Assembly: GCF_016804325.1 (NCBI RefSeq)
Contig: NZ_CP043627.1
Coordinates: forward strand, 1,749,001 to 1,813,000
DNA: 64,000 nucleotides
Direction: 5' to 3'
Origin: Methylobacterium aquaticum
GTDB taxonomy: Bacteria > Pseudomonadota > Alphaproteobacteria > Rhizobiales > Beijerinckiaceae
Below, one piece after another: positions 9,399 through 19,990 of this stretch; the stretch's first letter is position 1, and each line of letters starts with the position of its first letter. A model generated the notes under the pieces. That model did no database searches. It was not told where the DNA came from and saw only the letters and a list, made by a program, of their open reading frames with translations. The translations under genes and the position numbers were made by a program.

Positions 9399-10175
9399 CT
9401 ACGCGACCCGCACCGTCAGCGCGCCGAGGCCTCCCAACTCCGCCCGCACCACATCCCCCGGCTCGACTGGCAGCGGCACCGTGGTGGTGCCGGTGGTGAC
9501 GACCTCGCCCTTGCGCAGGGTGATCCCCTGCCCCGACAGGGCGTTGGCGAGCCAGGTGAGCGCGAGCCGCGGGTCGTCGAGGGCGTTGCCGCCGCGGCCC
9601 TGGTGCGGCTCGCGCCCCTCGGCCGTGATCCGGGTCGGCATCGCGGCGAGATCGAGGGCACGCCAGCCCTCCGGCGCCGGGGGGCCGAGGACGAAGAGGT
9701 GGGCGCAGGCATTGTCGGCGATGAGCGCCGCCTCCCCTGCCCTCTCGAAGGCCTCGAGCCGCGAATCCGGGAACTCGATCGCCGGATGCGCGTCGGCCAC
9801 CGCCGCCATTACCTCCTCGACCGTGTAGGGCTCGGGGCGCGGCGGCAGGTCGGCGCCCATCCGGAACGCCACCTCGGGCTCGGCCACCCGCATCTGGTTG
9901 CCGGCGAGCGGCACGACATCCTCCGCCGACAGGACCTGCTCGGCGAGCAGCCGCCCGGCGAGCGGCCCGTCGGCGCCGATATGGCGCTGGCCGGCGACGC
10001 TCGTCGCGGCGATCTTCCAGCCGTAGAGGGCTGAGGCGCTGCGCGGCTCCAGCAGCGCCTGGATCCGGTAAGCCTCGTCGCGGTCGGCGGGCGCGAGGTC
10101 CGGCGGCAGGGCGGCGAGCAGGCGCCCTTCGCGCCAGTGGCGCCAGAGCAGGTCGGACGTGTCCTGGAGGCTCAC
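9399..10175 (-). CDS. 2-keto-4-pentenoate hydratase (MhpD-like, FAH superfamily)
   Basis: A 258-residue cytosolic hydratase that would add water to 2-hydroxy-penta-2,4-dienoate-type products in meta-cleavage pathways. Family marks include LYGWKIAATS, RVAEPEVAFRMG with the metal-binding acidic residue, AHPAIEFPDSR, IADNACAHLFVLG and the C-terminal VTTGTTTVPLPVEPGDVVRAEL. Its start overlaps the end of the upstream SDR by 4 bases (10172-10175), so the two are translationally coupled. Related enzymes include 4-oxalocrotonate decarboxylase, which shares the fold; the hydratase call is the more likely. No ring-cleavage dioxygenase is in the window. Confidence 0.85.
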   Translation of the reverse strand: MSLQDTSDLLWRHWREGRLLAALPPDLAPADRDEAYRIQALLEPRSASALYGWKIAATSVAGQRHIGADGPLAGRLLAEQVLSAEDVVPLAGNQMRVAEPEVAFRMGADLPPRPEPYTVEEVMAAVADAHPAIEFPDSRLEAFERAGEAALIADNACAHLFVLGPPAPEGWRALDLAAMPTRITAEGREPHQGRGGNALDDPRLALTWLANALSGQGITLRKGEVVTTGTTTVPLPVEPGDVVRAELGGLGALTVRVA

Positions 10176-10990
10176 GCGATCCTCCCGGTCAGGCCGCCAT
10201 CGACGGGGAGCGCCACGCCGGTGATGTAGGCGGCCTCGTCGGAGGCCAGGAACAGGGCGGCGTTGGCGACGTCCCAGGCGGTGCCCATCCGGCCCATCGG
10301 GCAGGCGGCGTCGCGGGCCCGCACCATCTCGTCCGGGTCCTGGTACTGGCCGGAAATCTGCTGGTGGATCAGCGGCGTGTTCATCAGCCCGGGCATGATC
10401 GCGTTCGCCCGGATGCCGTCACGGGCGTATTGCAGCGCCAGGCCCAAGGTGAAGTTATTCACCGCGGCCTTGGCGGCGTAGTAGGCGGCGTAAGGATAGC
10501 CGGTATAGCGGATCGCCGCCGCCGACGAGATGTTGATGATGCTGCCCGCGCGCTGCGCCAGCATGTGCGGCAGCACGTGCTTGCAGGTGAGGAAGCAGGT
10601 GGTGAGGTTGAGGTCGAGGGCGCGGTGCCAGTCCGCCTCGCTCAGCTCGACCGGACCGCCCATCTGCGCGTAGCCGACATTGTTGTGCAGCACGTCGATG
10701 CGGCCTTGCGCGGCCATCACCTCGGCGACGAGGGCGGCCACCGCGCCCGAATCGGTGGCGTCGCAGGAGGCCGCCGTGGCGGCGCCGTCCTCTCGGCGGA
10801 TGATCTCGACGGTCTCGTCCGCCGCCTCGCGCCGGACATCGACGCAGACCACCCGGGCGCCGTGGCGCGCGAAGGTCACCGCCGCAGCCTTGCCGTTGCC
10901 CCAGCCCGGTCCCGCCGAGCCGGCGCCGAACAGCAGCGCCACCTTGCCCTCGAGCCGCCGCGAGCCCGGGGCGCTCCCGCCCTCCGCCAT
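10172..10990 (-). CDS. SDR family oxidoreductase
   Basis: A 272-residue classical short-chain dehydrogenase. It has a glycine-rich cofactor loop (LLFGAGSAGPGWGNG, longer than usual), VVCVDVRR with an acidic residue suggesting NAD(H) preference, a NNVGYAQ motif, SSAAAIRYTG and the catalytic YYAAK, and ends with ITGVALPVDGGLTGRIA typical of the family. The ATG at 10990 is chosen because GGGAGG lies seven bases upstream; an ATG 21 bases further out has no such site. It is the first gene of a two-gene operon with the hydratase and divergent from the RraA-like gene, suggesting a shared catabolic role. Confidence 0.88.
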   Translation of the reverse strand: MAEGGSAPGSRRLEGKVALLFGAGSAGPGWGNGKAAAVTFARHGARVVCVDVRREAADETVEIIRREDGAATAASCDATDSGAVAALVAEVMAAQGRIDVLHNNVGYAQMGGPVELSEADWHRALDLNLTTCFLTCKHVLPHMLAQRAGSIINISSAAAIRYTGYPYAAYYAAKAAVNNFTLGLALQYARDGIRANAIMPGLMNTPLIHQQISGQYQDPDEMVRARDAACPMGRMGTAWDVANAALFLASDEAAYITGVALPVDGGLTGRIA

Positions 10991-11075
10991 GCCGGATCCT
11001 CCCACCGTCATTTGTCGTTCGCGCCTGTCGGCGCGTTGCCCGGCACCCTATAGAGATCGGCCACCGGCCGCAAAG

Positions 11076-11135
11076 CCAAGACGGCCAGACCCAAGACGGC
11101 CGAACCCAAGACGGCCGAACATCAAGACGGCCCGA
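11076..11135. repeat. Four tandem copies of a 15-bp unit
   Basis: The unit CCAAGACGGCCGAAC occurs at 11076, 11091 and 11106, with a degenerate fourth copy at 11121. The array fills the intergenic region between the divergent SDR and RraA-like genes and ends 12 bases before the RraA-like start, next to its AGGAGGAG ribosome-binding site, so the repeat is in the 5' leader of that gene. Confidence 0.85.
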
Positions 11136-11147
11136 GGAGGAGACGCC

Positions 11148-11819
11148 ATGCCGACCCGCATCATCGCCGAGACCCCGCCCCGCCTGTCCGCCGACCTGAT
11201 CGCGCGCTTTGCCGCCGTGCCGGTGGCGGTTTTGGTCGATCTCCTGGAGGGCCGCACCCAGGTCGATCCGGCGATCCGGCCGCTGCGGCGCATCGCCGGG
11301 GGCCCGACGCTTCTGGGCAGCGCCGTCACCGCCGTTTGCGACCCGAAGGATTACGGCGCCGTGCATCACGCGATCGCGGTGGCGCAGGCCGGCGACGTGG
11401 TGGTGATCGATGGCGGCGGGCGCAGCGACGTCGCGATGATCGGCGACCTGCTCTCGACGGCGGCGCGGCGCAAGGGCATCGTCGGCCTCGTCGCCGACAG
11501 CGCGGTGCGCGACACCGGCATCCTCGGCGGCTGGGACGATTTCGCGGTGTTCACCCGCCACGTCACCGCCCGCGGCCCGGCCTCGAAGGACGGCGGCACC
11601 GTCGACGCCCCGGCGACGATCGGCGGCGCGACGATCCACCCCCGCGACCTGATCCTCGGCGACGACGACGGCGTCGTGGTGATCCCGCGCGAGGCCGCCG
11701 AAGAGCTGATCGCCAAGGCCGAGGAGCGGGCGCAGGCCGAGATCGGCTGGGAGAAGCGGCTCTCGGCCGGGGAGACGACGCTCGCGGTGTTCGGGGTGCC
11801 GGACGCGGTCAGGGGCTAA
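11148..11819 (+). CDS. RraA-like / 4-hydroxy-4-methyl-2-oxoglutarate aldolase family protein
   Basis: A 223-residue protein of the RraA/HMG-aldolase family. It contains GDVVVIDGGGRSDVAMIGDLLS, GLVADSAVRDTG (the Arg-Asp pair that binds metal and oxoacid in the aldolases), and DLILGDDDGVVVIPREAAEEL. Enzymatic members split 4-hydroxy-4-methyl-2-oxoglutarate or oxaloacetate; others are RNase E regulators. The aldolase role fits better beside a 2-keto-pentenoate hydratase and SDR. A strong AGGAGGAG site precedes the ATG at 11148. Its stop codon overlaps that of the convergent flavin reductase by 4 bases. Confidence 0.88.
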   Translation: MPTRIIAETPPRLSADLIARFAAVPVAVLVDLLEGRTQVDPAIRPLRRIAGGPTLLGSAVTAVCDPKDYGAVHHAIAVAQAGDVVVIDGGGRSDVAMIGDLLSTAARRKGIVGLVADSAVRDTGILGGWDDFAVFTRHVTARGPASKDGGTVDAPATIGGATIHPRDLILGDDDGVVVIPREAAEELIAKAEERAQAEIGWEKRLSAGETTLAVFGVPDAVRG

Positions 11820-12460
11820 CGCCCCTCCCCTCCCTTGCCGTTGGCCTTGGCCTCCTCGACCGTGACCCGGGGCACCGCGAAGCGGTCCCCGGTGCGGGCA
11901 TAGAGGTCGCCGTAGAGCCGGCCCACCGGCAGGAAGGCGCCCTCGCGCAGGTGGCGACCGTCCGGGGTGAAGAGGTCGTCCCGCGCGTGCAGCGACACGA
12001 CCTGCCCGAGCACGATCCGGCGCTCCGGCGAGAGGTCGAGCACCGTGTGGGTGCGGCAGCCGAGGCTCGCCGGCGCCTCGGCGATCCGCCCCGGCGCCAC
12101 GCCGGTGCAGGGGAGGAGCGTCAGCCCCGCCGCCGGAATCTCGCTCTCGCCGGGCGGGAACTCGGCGGCGCAGATGTTCATCGCAGTGACCAGCCCCTCG
12201 TCGACGAGGTTGACCACGAACTCGCCGGTATCGGCGATGGCGCGGGCGGTGTCCTTCAGAGTCCCGTCGGAGCGCAGGTTGAAGCTCAAGGCGACGATCG
12301 GCGGCTCCTCGGCCAGCACCTGGAAGAAGCTGATCGGCGCGGCGTTGTCGGTGCCGGCGCCCGAGCGCGTGGTCACCAGCGCGATCGGCCGCGGGGTCAC
12401 CAGGGCGGTGAGCAGGCGGTAGCGGTCGCGGGAGGGCAGGTCGTCGAAGCGCAGGTCCAT
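11816..12460 (-). CDS. Flavin reductase family protein (FMN-binding split barrel)
   Basis: A 214-residue protein that begins MDLRFDDLPSRDRYRLLTALVTPRPIALVTT, typical of FMN-binding split-barrel flavin reductases, with NAAPISFFQVLAEEPPIVALSF for flavin binding and FVVNLVDEGLV. Such proteins supply reduced flavin to monooxygenases or act as small oxidoreductases. The ATG at 12460 opens the fold correctly. It is convergent with the RraA-like gene. No two-component monooxygenase is next to it, so the partner is unknown. Confidence 0.86.
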   Translation of the reverse strand: MDLRFDDLPSRDRYRLLTALVTPRPIALVTTRSGAGTDNAAPISFFQVLAEEPPIVALSFNLRSDGTLKDTARAIADTGEFVVNLVDEGLVTAMNICAAEFPPGESEIPAAGLTLLPCTGVAPGRIAEAPASLGCRTHTVLDLSPERRIVLGQVVSLHARDDLFTPDGRHLREGAFLPVGRLYGDLYARTGDRFAVPRVTVEEAKANGKGGEGR

Positions 12461-12821
12461 CGGATTCCGTTGGGGTTGAGGCAACTCAGGGAAGACGCGG
12501 GCAAGTCGCAGGCCGCGCTTCCGAGGCCATGCGTGACATTTTTGCGTCGCACGCTTGAATCGCTGGAGAGACGCATCGCACGCGCCTTCTCGATTAAAGA
12601 GCGGCAAAATTCTTACTTCATTACATTTCGATCAATATCAAACTGCGAACCCATATTTCGTCATAGTGATAGAGGAACATAATATTGTATATGATGATAT
12701 AAAGATATACTATTTTTCGCTTTATATTTCTGTTATATCATGATGACGGCCACTCCTTAAAAAATCATTGATCAACAGATCAAGACATGCAAGTTCAGCG
12801 CCCCTCGGCGGTGGGTCTCTC
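12461..12821. other. Intergenic region that turns strongly AT-rich
   Basis: 361 bases without a supported gene. The first 130 are GC-rich; from about 12590 to 12770 the sequence becomes AT-rich with runs such as TATATTTCTGTTATATC. A short open frame here has no coding character. The AT-rich segment probably contains the promoter of the membrane/TPR-like gene and marks the edge of acquired DNA. Confidence 0.6.
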
Positions 12822-13802
12822 ATGCAGGGCGCGATGGACGCATTTTTCAATCCGGCACTCGTCAAGATCATTCTGACGAGCTTCTTCTGCGGATGCTTCG
12901 GCGGCCTGGTTGGTCACTTGATCAACAATGAGAAATCCGAAGCCTTGAGATCTGACAATCCAGACAAGGCTTGGTTCGCATATCCTTCGAGACTTCAGAG
13001 CTGCCTGATCGGCGCGGGCGGTTCGATTGCATTCCTGTTCTTCATCGCAGCGATCGGCGGATTGAACAATTTCAACACGCTCAACGAGTATCTCCGGCTG
13101 ACCTCGGTCAGCGTCATCGCCGGATTCGGTGCACGAAGCCTCCTTCCCCGCATGGTCGGAAATCTAGAAAAACAATTGTCCGAGGTGGATACGAAGGTGA
13201 CACAGGTCGGAAGCCAAGTCGAAGAAATCCGGGACCAGGCGCAATCCGCTGCCATAAGCGCTCAGGAGGCGATCACGCAAGCCACGAGCGCCAGGATCGA
13301 GGCCGAGAGACAGTATAATGAGCTTCGAGATACGATCACTCTGAACAATGAATTAATCAAGGCGTGCGCAAAAGACACCGACCCTCAGCATTGGGGGATT
13401 CAACTCAAACGCGCCGAAGATTTGGCAAGAAAAGGCGCTGCTTCAAGTGCGCTCTGGATTAACATCGCAAGATTGCAAAGATTTAAATTATCTCTCGATA
13501 CCGCGATCGTCACGCTCGACATGATGCTCAAGAAATGCGAAGATAACGAATTAGTAAAAGATCATAACTTTATAGCCGCCTATTTCAACAGAGCTTGCTA
13601 CCATGAACTCCGCTTTCTAGACACCCGCAACGCCTCGGATCGGAAATTAGCGCTAGCAGATGCACGCGCGTGCCTTATTCACGCGAAAGACCCCGCATTT
13701 GAGGTCGATCAAATGCGAGGCGACGAAGATTTATCTGAACTTGTCAAGACAGACGAGTTTATTGCGATTGTCAGAGTATTCACTCCGCCTCCCTCAAGCT
13801 AA
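12822..13802 (+). CDS. Membrane-anchored protein with coiled coil and TPR-like C-terminus, unknown function
   Basis: A 326-residue protein I do not recognise. It has two N-terminal hydrophobic segments (IILTSFFCGCFGGLVGHL and SCLIGAGGSIAFLFFIAAIGG), then a long coiled coil (about residues 130-185, NLEKQLSEVDTKVTQV onward) and a helical C-terminus resembling TPR units (SALWINIARLQRF, AAYFNRACYHELRF, closing with LSELVKTDEFIAIV). The likely topology is a membrane anchor with a cytoplasmic scaffold. ATG 12822 is the first ATG of the frame; a TTG at 12768 is possible. Its base composition is clearly lower in GC than its neighbours, suggesting horizontal acquisition. No partner gene is adjacent. 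Confidence 0.75.
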   Translation: MQGAMDAFFNPALVKIILTSFFCGCFGGLVGHLINNEKSEALRSDNPDKAWFAYPSRLQSCLIGAGGSIAFLFFIAAIGGLNNFNTLNEYLRLTSVSVIAGFGARSLLPRMVGNLEKQLSEVDTKVTQVGSQVEEIRDQAQSAAISAQEAITQATSARIEAERQYNELRDTITLNNELIKACAKDTDPQHWGIQLKRAEDLARKGAASSALWINIARLQRFKLSLDTAIVTLDMMLKKCEDNELVKDHNFIAAYFNRACYHELRFLDTRNASDRKLALADARACLIHAKDPAFEVDQMRGDEDLSELVKTDEFIAIVRVFTPPPSS

Positions 13803-14008
13803 ACTCCGATTCTATCGAGCATCCGCATTGCCGCCTCCTTTCATCGTAGAGACAACCTCAACCAGGCCTGTCTATTATGGCCACGAATGCGCCTTTCGTC
13901 AAGGAGATGATGGACGAGACCACCCCGGCAATGAAGTCGGGGCGCATCTCCGTATGTGGAAAACGACTTAAGAAATCGCTGAAAGCACCCTCCACTCAAG
14001 ATCACGCA

Positions 14009-14956
14009 TCATGAGAGCGGCAACGCGCTTTTCGGCAGCAGCATGTGCACCCCCTTGTTGCCGTCCACCGTCTGGGTGATGCGCAGGTTGCCCGCCAGCG
14101 AGCACAGCATGTAGGCTTGGTTGCGGGTGAGGCGCGTGCGGGCGCAGACGTGGCGGATCATCTCGCGGACCGCCTGGCGCATCGCCTCGTCCAGGCTCTC
14201 GTGCAGGCCGATCGAAAGGAGGTCGGTCGGCGTCTCGGCGAAGGGCCAGTCGAAGGACAGGTCCTTGCGGACCGTCAGCCGGAACGTGCCGGTGAGCCCG
14301 GTCTCGAGCGCGGTGATGCAGACCTCGCCGTCGCCCTGCACGCCGTGGCCGTCGCCGGCATAGAACCCCGCTCCCTCGGTGAAGACCGGCAGGTAGAGGG
14401 TGGTGCCGGTCTTCAATTCCTTGTTGTCCATGTTGCCGCCGAAGCGGCGCGGCACCGGCGAGGTCACCTTGCCCCAGGCCGGCGGCGGAGACGTCGCGAG
14501 GATGCCGAAGAACGGATCGAGCGGCAGCTCCGTGCCCCAGGGCAGGATCGCGACGCCGCGCGCGGCGTCGATGTCCGGGTGGATCGTCTCGTAATCCTCG
14601 AACTCGTCGGGAAGCGTGCCGAGCAGCGGCAGGATCGCGACGAAACCCCAATCCATCCGGAATGTCAGGTCGAGGATGTCGATCTGGAGCACGTCGCCCG
14701 GCATCGCGCCGCGGACATGGACCGGCCCGGTCACGAAGTGCGGGCCTAAGCCCGGCGAGAGCGCGTCGAGGGCGTCGAGGTAATCGGCCGGGTGGCGGGC
14801 GGGGTCGGGATGGAGCGAGCTCCGGCCGCCGGCCGGGTGGGAATGCAGCGTGACGGTGTCGCCGGATTCCACCGTCAGCACCGGCGGCAGGGCGGCGTCG
14901 AAATAGCCCAGCACCATCGTGTCGGGCGTGGCGGGGATCTCGTGATGCTTGGGCAA
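14009..14956 (-). CDS. Acetamidase/formamidase family protein
   Basis: A 315-residue cytosolic amidase of the FmdA/AmdA family, which hydrolyses formamide, acetamide or related short amides to ammonia and acid. Motifs include TVTLHSHPAGG, GPVHVRGAMPGDVLQIDILDL, GDGHGVQGDGEVCITALE and MLCSLAGNLRITQTVDGNKGVHMLLPK. The start is taken as TTG at 14956 because GGGAGG lies six bases before it and it gives the family length; the frame remains open further upstream but without family similarity. It is divergent from the BKACE gene, with 100 bases between, so the two may share a control region. Confidence 0.9.
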   Translation of the reverse strand: MPKHHEIPATPDTMVLGYFDAALPPVLTVESGDTVTLHSHPAGGRSSLHPDPARHPADYLDALDALSPGLGPHFVTGPVHVRGAMPGDVLQIDILDLTFRMDWGFVAILPLLGTLPDEFEDYETIHPDIDAARGVAILPWGTELPLDPFFGILATSPPPAWGKVTSPVPRRFGGNMDNKELKTGTTLYLPVFTEGAGFYAGDGHGVQGDGEVCITALETGLTGTFRLTVRKDLSFDWPFAETPTDLLSIGLHESLDEAMRQAVREMIRHVCARTRLTRNQAYMLCSLAGNLRITQTVDGNKGVHMLLPKSALPLS

Positions 14957-15056
14957 GGGAGCCTCCCGGGCGGAGTCTGTCAGTCCCTGCAGCGCTTGCA
15001 AGAGCCGAGCCGATCCGCAGGAGCCGAGCCGGAAGACAGCGGCGCGCTCGTGGCGC

Positions 15057-16040
15057 ATGATGCGTCCAAAATCATGGGAGGCGGCGTTGGCGGAGACCTG
15101 GATCGAGGCGGCCCTGAACGGGCCGTGGGGGCGCGAGCGCCAGCCCGGCATCCCGATCACCGTCGACGAGGTGGTGGCCGACGGGCTCGCCGCGGTGGCG
15201 GAAGGGGCGGCGATCGTCCACGTCCACGCCTACGATCCCGGAACCGGGCGCCAGAACGATGCCTGGGAGACCTATGCCCGCATCATCGAGGGCATCCGGG
15301 CGAAGGCCGATGCGATCGTCTACCCGACGATTCCCCTCGCCGGCTCCGATTATGCCGCGAGCGCGGCGATCCGCTACGCCCATACCGAGGAGCTCGCCCG
15401 GCGCGGCCTGATCGAATGGACGGTGTGCGATCCGGGCTCGACCACCTTCCTGCGCCACGACGAGGTGTCGGACGAGGCGAGCGGCTTCCTCTACCAGAAC
15501 CCGATGGCCGATATCCGCCAGGGCCTGCGCATCGCCCGCACCCACCGCATCCGGCCGGGCTACGCCATCTACGAACCGGGCTTCACGCGCCTCGGCGCCG
15601 CCCTCGCGGCGCTCGAGCCGCGCCCGCCGGTGCCGGTCTACCGCTTCATGTTCTCGGACGAGTTCGCCTGGGGCTTCCCGCCGCGGCCGGCCTACCTCGA
15701 CGCCCATCTGGCGCTGCTCGCCGAATGCGCGCCGGGCGCGCCCTGGATGGTGGCGGGCCTCGGCGTCGACATCCTGCCGCTGGTGCCGGCGGCGGTCGCC
15801 CGCGGCGGCCATGTCCGGGTCGGGCTGGAGGACGCGCCGTGGGGGTCGGCGCGGGGCAACCGGGCCTGGGTCGCGGCGGCGCGGCGGGCGATCGAGGCGG
15901 CCGGCGGGACGGTGGCGGGGGCCGAGGCGGTGCGGCGGGATCTTGCAGGGCGGGATCTTGCAGAGCGGGATCTTGCAGGGCGGGATGGGGCGGCGGCGCG
16001 GTCGCCCGGCCCGGTGCCGGGCGGCGCGCGGGAAGGCTGA
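15057..16040 (+). CDS. BKACE (3-keto-5-aminohexanoate cleavage) family protein
   Basis: A DUF849/BKACE enzyme of about 327 residues. Known members condense beta-keto acids with acetyl-CoA in a Zn-dependent, retro-Claisen-like reaction. Visible features are the start TWIEAALNGPWG, GAAIVHVHAYDPGTGRQ with the Zn-binding HxH, VYPTIP, the GLIEWTVCDPGS strand and GHVRVGLEDAPWGS near the C-terminus. The last 30 residues are a repetitive RDLAG/RDLAE tail encoded by a 15-bp tandem repeat, not part of the enzyme fold. ATG 15057 or the adjacent ATG 15060 is the start. Divergent from the acetamidase. Confidence 0.88.
   Translation: MMRPKSWEAALAETWIEAALNGPWGRERQPGIPITVDEVVADGLAAVAEGAAIVHVHAYDPGTGRQNDAWETYARIIEGIRAKADAIVYPTIPLAGSDYAASAAIRYAHTEELARRGLIEWTVCDPGSTTFLRHDEVSDEASGFLYQNPMADIRQGLRIARTHRIRPGYAIYEPGFTRLGAALAALEPRPPVPVYRFMFSDEFAWGFPPRPAYLDAHLALLAECAPGAPWMVAGLGVDILPLVPAAVARGGHVRVGLEDAPWGSARGNRAWVAAARRAIEAAGGTVAGAEAVRRDLAGRDLAERDLAGRDGAAARSPGPVPGGAREG
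15936..15980 (+). repeat. Three tandem copies of a 15-bp unit in the BKACE 3' end
   Basis: CGGGATCTTGCAGGG at 15936, 15951 (one difference) and 15966, with a decayed fourth copy. It is in frame and encodes repeated RDLAG-type pentapeptides at the BKACE C-terminus. Confidence 0.85.
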
Positions 16041-16067
16041 GGCGCGCGCGCGTCCGCGACCGGCCGC

Positions 16068-17980
16068 TCAGGCCGACAAGGCCTCCTCCGGCGCGAACCG
16101 ATCGAGGAGGCCCGGTATGCCCTCCACGGCGACGGGACGCGCGTAGAGGTAGCCCTGGACGGCGCTGCAGCCGAGGCTGCCGAGCGCGCGGGCCTGGCCC
16201 TCGGTCTCGACGCCCTCGACGATGCAATCGACGCCGATCCCGTGGCAGAGCGCGACGAGCGAACGCACGATCATCCGGCTCGTCTCGTTCGTCTCGATGT
16301 CGACGACGAAGCGGCGGTCGATCTTGAGCTTGTTGAGGGGCAGGTTCTGGATGTGGCTGAGGCTGGAATAGCCGGTCCCGAAATCGTCGAGGGCGATCTG
16401 CGCGCCGGTCGCCTTGATCAGCGCGATGTTCGCGCGGGCGGTGCCGAAATCGTGGAGCAGGGCCGTCTCGGTCAGCTCGAAGATCACCCGGGACGGGGAC
16501 ACGCCGCTCGTCGTCAGCAGCGCGACGATGCGCAGGACGGCGACCTGGCTGGTGATGTCGTTGGACGAGAGGTTGAACGACAGCCTGATCGACGGCGGCC
16601 ATGCCCGCATGGCGGCGAGCGCCTTGTCCAGCATCACGAGGGTGATCGGCGTGATCAGCCCGGTCCGCTCCGCCGTCGGGATGAAGATGGCGGGCGACAC
16701 GCTGCCGAGGGCCGGGCTGGTCCAGCGCGCCAGGCACTCCAGGGCGAGGATGCGGCCCTCGACCATGTCGACCACGGGCTGGAACACGGCCGTGAGCTCG
16801 GTCTCCAGGTCGGCCCCCGCAGCGCCTGCTCGATCGAATCCTCGGCGCTCATCAGCGCCCGGTGCTCGGCGGAGAAGATCTCCGAGCGGGAGCGGCCCGC
16901 CCGCTTGGCGTGGTAGAGCGCGAAATCGGCGAACTCGAACAGGATGTCCGCCTCGCGGGCGGCGTCCGGGTAGGTGGCGAACCCGATCGAGCAGCTGACC
17001 GACAGGGTCAGGTCCCCGACCACCAGCGGACGCTGCGTCGCCTCGATGAGCGCCTGGCCGATCCGCATCAGGTCGGGCGAGCCCGTCGCGTTCTCGACGA
17101 AGAAGGCGAATTCGTCGCCGCCGATCCGCGACATGCCCCTCACCTCCGGCAGGGCCTCCGACAGCCGCCGCGCCACCTCCCGCAGCACGGCATCACCCAC
17201 CCGGTGCCCGTAGGAATCGTTGATCGGCTTGAACCCGTCGAGATCGACGACGCCGACCGAGACCGTGCCCGTGCCCTCGCTCGCCGACAGGGCCGCCGAC
17301 AGAGCATCGAAAAAGTACCGGCGGTTGGGGATGCCCGTGACCATGTCGACGCTCAACAGGCGGACGTTCTGCTCGTGAAGCTGCTGAATCTCCATCTTCG
17401 ACCGCACGAGCAGCGTGAACTGGTCGTAGGAGACGATCAGGAACCGCGCCATGCCGGCGACGGTGAACAGCAGGATGAGTCCCGACAGGATCGCGGGCTC
17501 CGTCCCGGCCGAGACTTCCTGCACGGCCGCCGGGAGCAGGATCAGGACGACGCACAGGACGGCCATGTAGCGCAGGTGGCTGAAGCAGCACAGGCCGACC
17601 AGGCTGGTCAGGACGTAGGCCGTGGTCAGGAACCGCCTCTCCTCCGGGCTCGCGACGGAGAACAGGCTCCAGACCATCACGCCCGCCAGGAGGGATCCGG
17701 CGACGAGCATCGCGAGGGCCTGGTTCAGGCGCGTCTGCGCCAGCGCGATCGTGACCGGCTCGTTGCGGCGGCGATGCCACCACACGCCCCGCATGCAGGC
17801 CGTCGCCATCAGGAAGGCCGGCAGGAAGAAGGAGGCGAGAAGCGGCTCCCGTCCGCGGAACACGACCATGACGGCGAGCATCACCGCGGCCAGGAAACCG
17901 TAGAGCAGCGGCATCATCGTGACGAAGGCGTCGTATCGCGGGAGCACCAGATCGGGGGTGGCGCGACGCTCGAAAATCAT
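16068..17980 (-). pseudogene. Membrane GGDEF-EAL cyclic-di-GMP enzyme, interrupted by a one-base deletion
   Basis: A cyclic-di-GMP synthase/phosphodiesterase. About six N-terminal membrane helices fill residues 20-185 (an MASE-like sensor I cannot name), then a GGDEF domain with SRIGGDEF at 285-291 and an EAL domain. At the GGGGG run at 16814-16818 one base is missing: IEQALRG continues in the next frame as ADLETELTAVFQPVVDMVEG. The EAL part has ECLARW in place of EAL-LRW, and retains FNLSSND, ELTETALL, LDDFGTGYSS, LKIDRRF and EGVETEGQ, so the phosphodiesterase residues look intact. As it stands the phosphodiesterase half would not be translated. The interruption may be a base-calling error. 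Confidence 0.85.
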
Positions 17981-18306
17981 GACGATGTCCCTCGCGCACA
18001 GGCGCAGGACCTCACGCCTACCCCAAGGTCATCAAGGATTCCTTGCCTCGCGACCGCAAAACGCGGCGGGTCTGCCGGACGGGAACGGCGAACGGCTGTC
18101 CCGCTTCCATGACGGAAACCGCGCCGCCCTTCCGATTGCCGACTGGTCGCCTCGCGACGCGGAGATCGGCTTTGCCCACGGATGGGGAGCCGCAGGCTCC
18201 CCCGGGCGGGCTCGCGATGCGACTCCCGGACGCGACCTCCGGACTTCGTATCGCCGTCTCCCTGGCGATGGAACGGCCGCCTCCCCCATGGGAGGCGGCC
18301 TTGTCC
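17981..18306. other. Intergenic region with hairpin after guaB
   Basis: 326 bases without a gene. At 18275-18300 there is a perfect 11-bp stem (GGCCGCCTCCC and GGGAGGCGGCC, four-base loop), seven bases beyond the guaB stop, a likely guaB transcription terminator although it lacks a clear U-run on that strand. The remainder contains the promoter region of the GGDEF-EAL gene. Confidence 0.6.
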
Positions 18307-19922
<1,616 letters not shown>

Positions 19923-19990
19923 CTATCGCTGCAGCGCAAGCATGCGTCCCACGACTCTTGCGGCGGAGCGGTCCGCACATGGCGCAGGGA

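Noticed and set aside
12555..12743. A 62-codon frame in the AT-rich patch
   Set aside because: It begins in GC-rich flank and continues into non-coding AT-rich sequence, without a binding site or coding character.
13877..14014. A 45-codon frame beginning MATNAPFVKEMM
   Set aside because: No ribosome-binding site, no recognisable family, and it ends inside the acetamidase 3' end.
16068..17980. Treating the GGDEF and EAL halves as two separate genes
   Set aside because: The EAL part has no start codon with a binding site at its head, and adding one base in the G run gives a continuous, family-typical fusion.
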